Assembly (NCBI GenBank): GCA_902797915.1
Contig: CADBUK010000007.1
Location: 1-5,416 of the forward strand
Length of the DNA: 5,416 nucleotides
Source: Oscillospiraceae bacterium
Lineage (GTDB): Bacteria > Bacillota > Clostridia > Oscillospirales > Acutalibacteraceae
Reading direction: 5' to 3'
Shown piece after piece: positions 4,485 to 5,416 of this stretch; positions within the stretch are counted from its first letter, which is position 1, and every line of letters starts with the position of its first letter. Under the pieces are notes generated by a model. That model saw nothing but the letters and a program-made list of their open reading frames with translations, was not told the origin of the DNA and made no database searches. Made by a program: the position numbers and the translations under genes.

Positions 4485-4539
4485 ACGAAACTCTTCAACT
4501 CGGCAAACAGAGTAACCTATACTATTTTTACTTTATACC

Positions 4540-4568
4540 TTGAATGTTTTCTGTAAATTTAGTATTAT
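4540..4568 (+). promoter_or_regulatory. promoter of the NuoE/NuoF operon
   Basis: TTGAAT (4540-4545) and TATTAT (4563-4568) are 17 bp apart. A second -10-like TATAAT at 4568-4573 overlaps but has no -35 box at the right distance. The start would be near 4575, leaving a short leader with the ribosome binding site TAAGGAGG (4583-4590), 6 nt before the ATG. No operator or riboswitch is seen. Confidence 0.6.
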
Positions 4569-4596
4569 ATAATCAGTAATTTTAAGGAGGAAGTGT

Positions 4597-5070
4597 ATGG
4601 AACAGAAAATTAATCTTTCGCTCATCAGCGGTGTGCTTGACGAGCTTGCGGCGGTTAAGGGTTCTCTTATCACTATTTTGCAGAAAACGCAGGAGATTTA
4701 CGGTTATCTTCCAAAGGAAGCAATAATTGAAATCAGCAGAAGAACGGGTATTGCTGAAAGTGAAATTATGGGCGTTGCCACATTTTACACCCAGTTTCGC
4801 CTTACTCCCGTCGGCAAGTATCTTATTATGCTTTGTCAGGGCACGGCTTGCCACGTAAATTCAAGCGAGCTTATTCTGCAAACCATTAAGGACGAACTCG
4901 GTATTGACGACGGTGAAACAACGGAGGACGGCTTGTTTTCGCTTGAATGCGTTGCGTGCCTCGGCTGCTGCTCATTGTCGCCCGTAATGATGATTAATGA
5001 GGACACCTACGGTTCTCTTACACCCGATAAGGCAAGAAAAATATTACGAGAATTAAGGGAGGCCGAATGA
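4597..5070 (+). CDS. nuoE: NuoE-like thioredoxin-fold [2Fe-2S] subunit (HydC/HndA type)
   Basis: This 157-residue protein is of usual length for the 24-kDa subunit family. The N-terminal helical part (about 1-70) includes the family signature GVATFYTQF (59-67). The thioredoxin-like ferredoxin domain has the four cluster ligands Cys80 and Cys85 (CQGTAC) and Cys121 and Cys125 (CLGCC), plus extra Cys118 and Cys124. In this family the [2Fe-2S] cluster passes electrons to or from the flavin subunit. In anaerobic Clostridia lacking complex I, such a subunit usually belongs to a cytoplasmic NADH-linked or electron-bifurcating [FeFe]-hydrogenase or formate dehydrogenase. The catalytic partner lies outside the window, so the complex cannot be named. 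The start is secured by TAAGGAGG 6 nt upstream. It overlaps the next gene through ATGATG, showing translational coupling. The symbol is family-level; hydC would be equally valid. Confidence 0.93.
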   Translation: MEQKINLSLISGVLDELAAVKGSLITILQKTQEIYGYLPKEAIIEISRRTGIAESEIMGVATFYTQFRLTPVGKYLIMLCQGTACHVNSSELILQTIKDELGIDDGETTEDGLFSLECVACLGCCSLSPVMMINEDTYGSLTPDKARKILRELREAE

Positions 5071-5416
5071 TGCGTATTGTTGTTGGACAGGGCTCCTGCG
5101 GTATTGCGGCAGGCGCCGAAAAGGTTAGGCAGGCTCTGCTTAAAGAGAATTTAAACGGCGCGGAGCTTTCCATCGCCGGTTGTATAGGAATGTGCTATCT
5201 TGAGCCGATTGTTGACGTTTATTCCGATGACGGCTCTGTTAAAAGGCTTGTTAAGGTAACGGCTGACGACGCAAAGAAAATCGCCGCCTATGCTCAGACG
5301 GGCGATGAAGCGCAAATCAGGGACCTCCTTGTTTCCGATGAGGATAAGGAATTCCTTGAAAAGCAGACCCGAATTGCGCTTCGCCGCTGCGGTATTATCA
5401 ACCCCGACGAGCTTGA
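5070..5416 (+). CDS. nuoF: NuoF-like NADH-binding flavoprotein subunit (HydB type), N-terminal part
   Basis: The first 115 codons are open to the window end, so the gene is cut there. Residues 1-80 form a thioredoxin-like ferredoxin domain with GSCGIAAGAEKV (Cys10) and AGCIGMCYLEP (Cys38, Cys42). The domain precedes the FMN/NADH-binding core in HydB/HndC-type NuoF proteins; that core would lie downstream. Residues 85-115 look like the linker that begins many such proteins (RIALRRCGIINP). The usual C-x4-C pair is incomplete: Val5 stands where the first Cys is expected. GGGAGG (5057-5062) lies 7 nt before the ATG at 5070; ATG 5067 is in frame directly before it and also possible (spacing 4). 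Overlap with the nuoE-like gene and the shared role support one complex oxidising or reducing NAD(H). Confidence 0.85.
   Translation, partial: MRIVVGQGSCGIAAGAEKVRQALLKENLNGAELSIAGCIGMCYLEPIVDVYSDDGSVKRLVKVTADDAKKIAAYAQTGDEAQIRDLLVSDEDKEFLEKQTRIALRRCGIINPDEL

Noticed and set aside
4350..4490. Repeats as a CRISPR array
   Set aside because: There are only two copies, offset by 104 bp, with hairpin-rich sequence between them and no further units or cas genes.
4440..4490. A second, complete tRNA gene
   Set aside because: Only the 3' T-stem and acceptor strand are present; there is no D-arm, anticodon arm or matching 5' acceptor strand upstream, and CCA is missing.

Overview
The window looks like chromosome of a low-to-mid-GC Gram-positive bacterium of the class Clostridia. 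An Oscillospirales or Ruminococcaceae-like gut anaerobe is my best guess, made by eye and without a database search. The signs are strong AGGAGG-type ribosome binding sites, consensus sigma-A promoters, a GTG start codon, tRNA genes with encoded CCA, a DUF6512-like membrane protein, and a NuoE/NuoF pair of the type that serves NADH-linked [FeFe]-hydrogenases or other bifurcating dehydrogenases.

Region by region: (1) Positions 17-93 (-) hold tRNA-Asp(GUC) with a perfect TTGACA/TATAAT promoter. Back-to-back with it is the promoter of a PHP-family phosphoesterase (198-974, +), whose -10 box lies so close to the ATG that the mRNA should be almost leaderless. (2) A GGAGGG/CCCTCC hairpin ends that gene. 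A second promoter then drives a membrane-embedded M28-type metallopeptidase (1114-2415). A near-copy of the same hairpin follows it, and directly after that comes a second PHP-family protein (2465-3271) without a visible Shine-Dalgarno sequence. (3) A DUF6512-like integral membrane protein (3225-3752, -) converges on the second PHP gene, and their 3' ends overlap by 47 bp of coding sequence. (4) Positions 3759-4490 contain no protein gene and are dense in structure. A 10-bp inverted repeat and a strong plus-strand promoter (3801-3829) are followed by a 278-bp segment (3871-4148). That segment folds into a Y: a 28-bp closing stem and two arms of about 107 nt. It ends 4 nt before tRNA-Ser(GCU) (4153-4243), which has a strong terminator. 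Downstream lie a smaller three-way structure (4286-4374), a 24-bp direct repeat, and a 16-bp copy of the 3' end of the tRNA. (5) Positions 4597-5416 start an operon encoding a NuoE-like thioredoxin-fold [2Fe-2S] subunit and the N-terminus of a NuoF-like flavoprotein, cut by the window end.

The main point of interest is the tRNA-Ser neighbourhood. All four non-Watson-Crick pairs in the two long stems of the Y element are G-U if the plus strand is the RNA. It lies between a good promoter and the tRNA. It could be an undescribed structured RNA processed from a shared tRNA precursor, or a MITE-like insertion between the tRNA and its promoter: a 4-bp GTTT flanks both sides. The protein genes are individually ordinary families. 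Nothing visible links the two PHP enzymes and the peptidase into one pathway.
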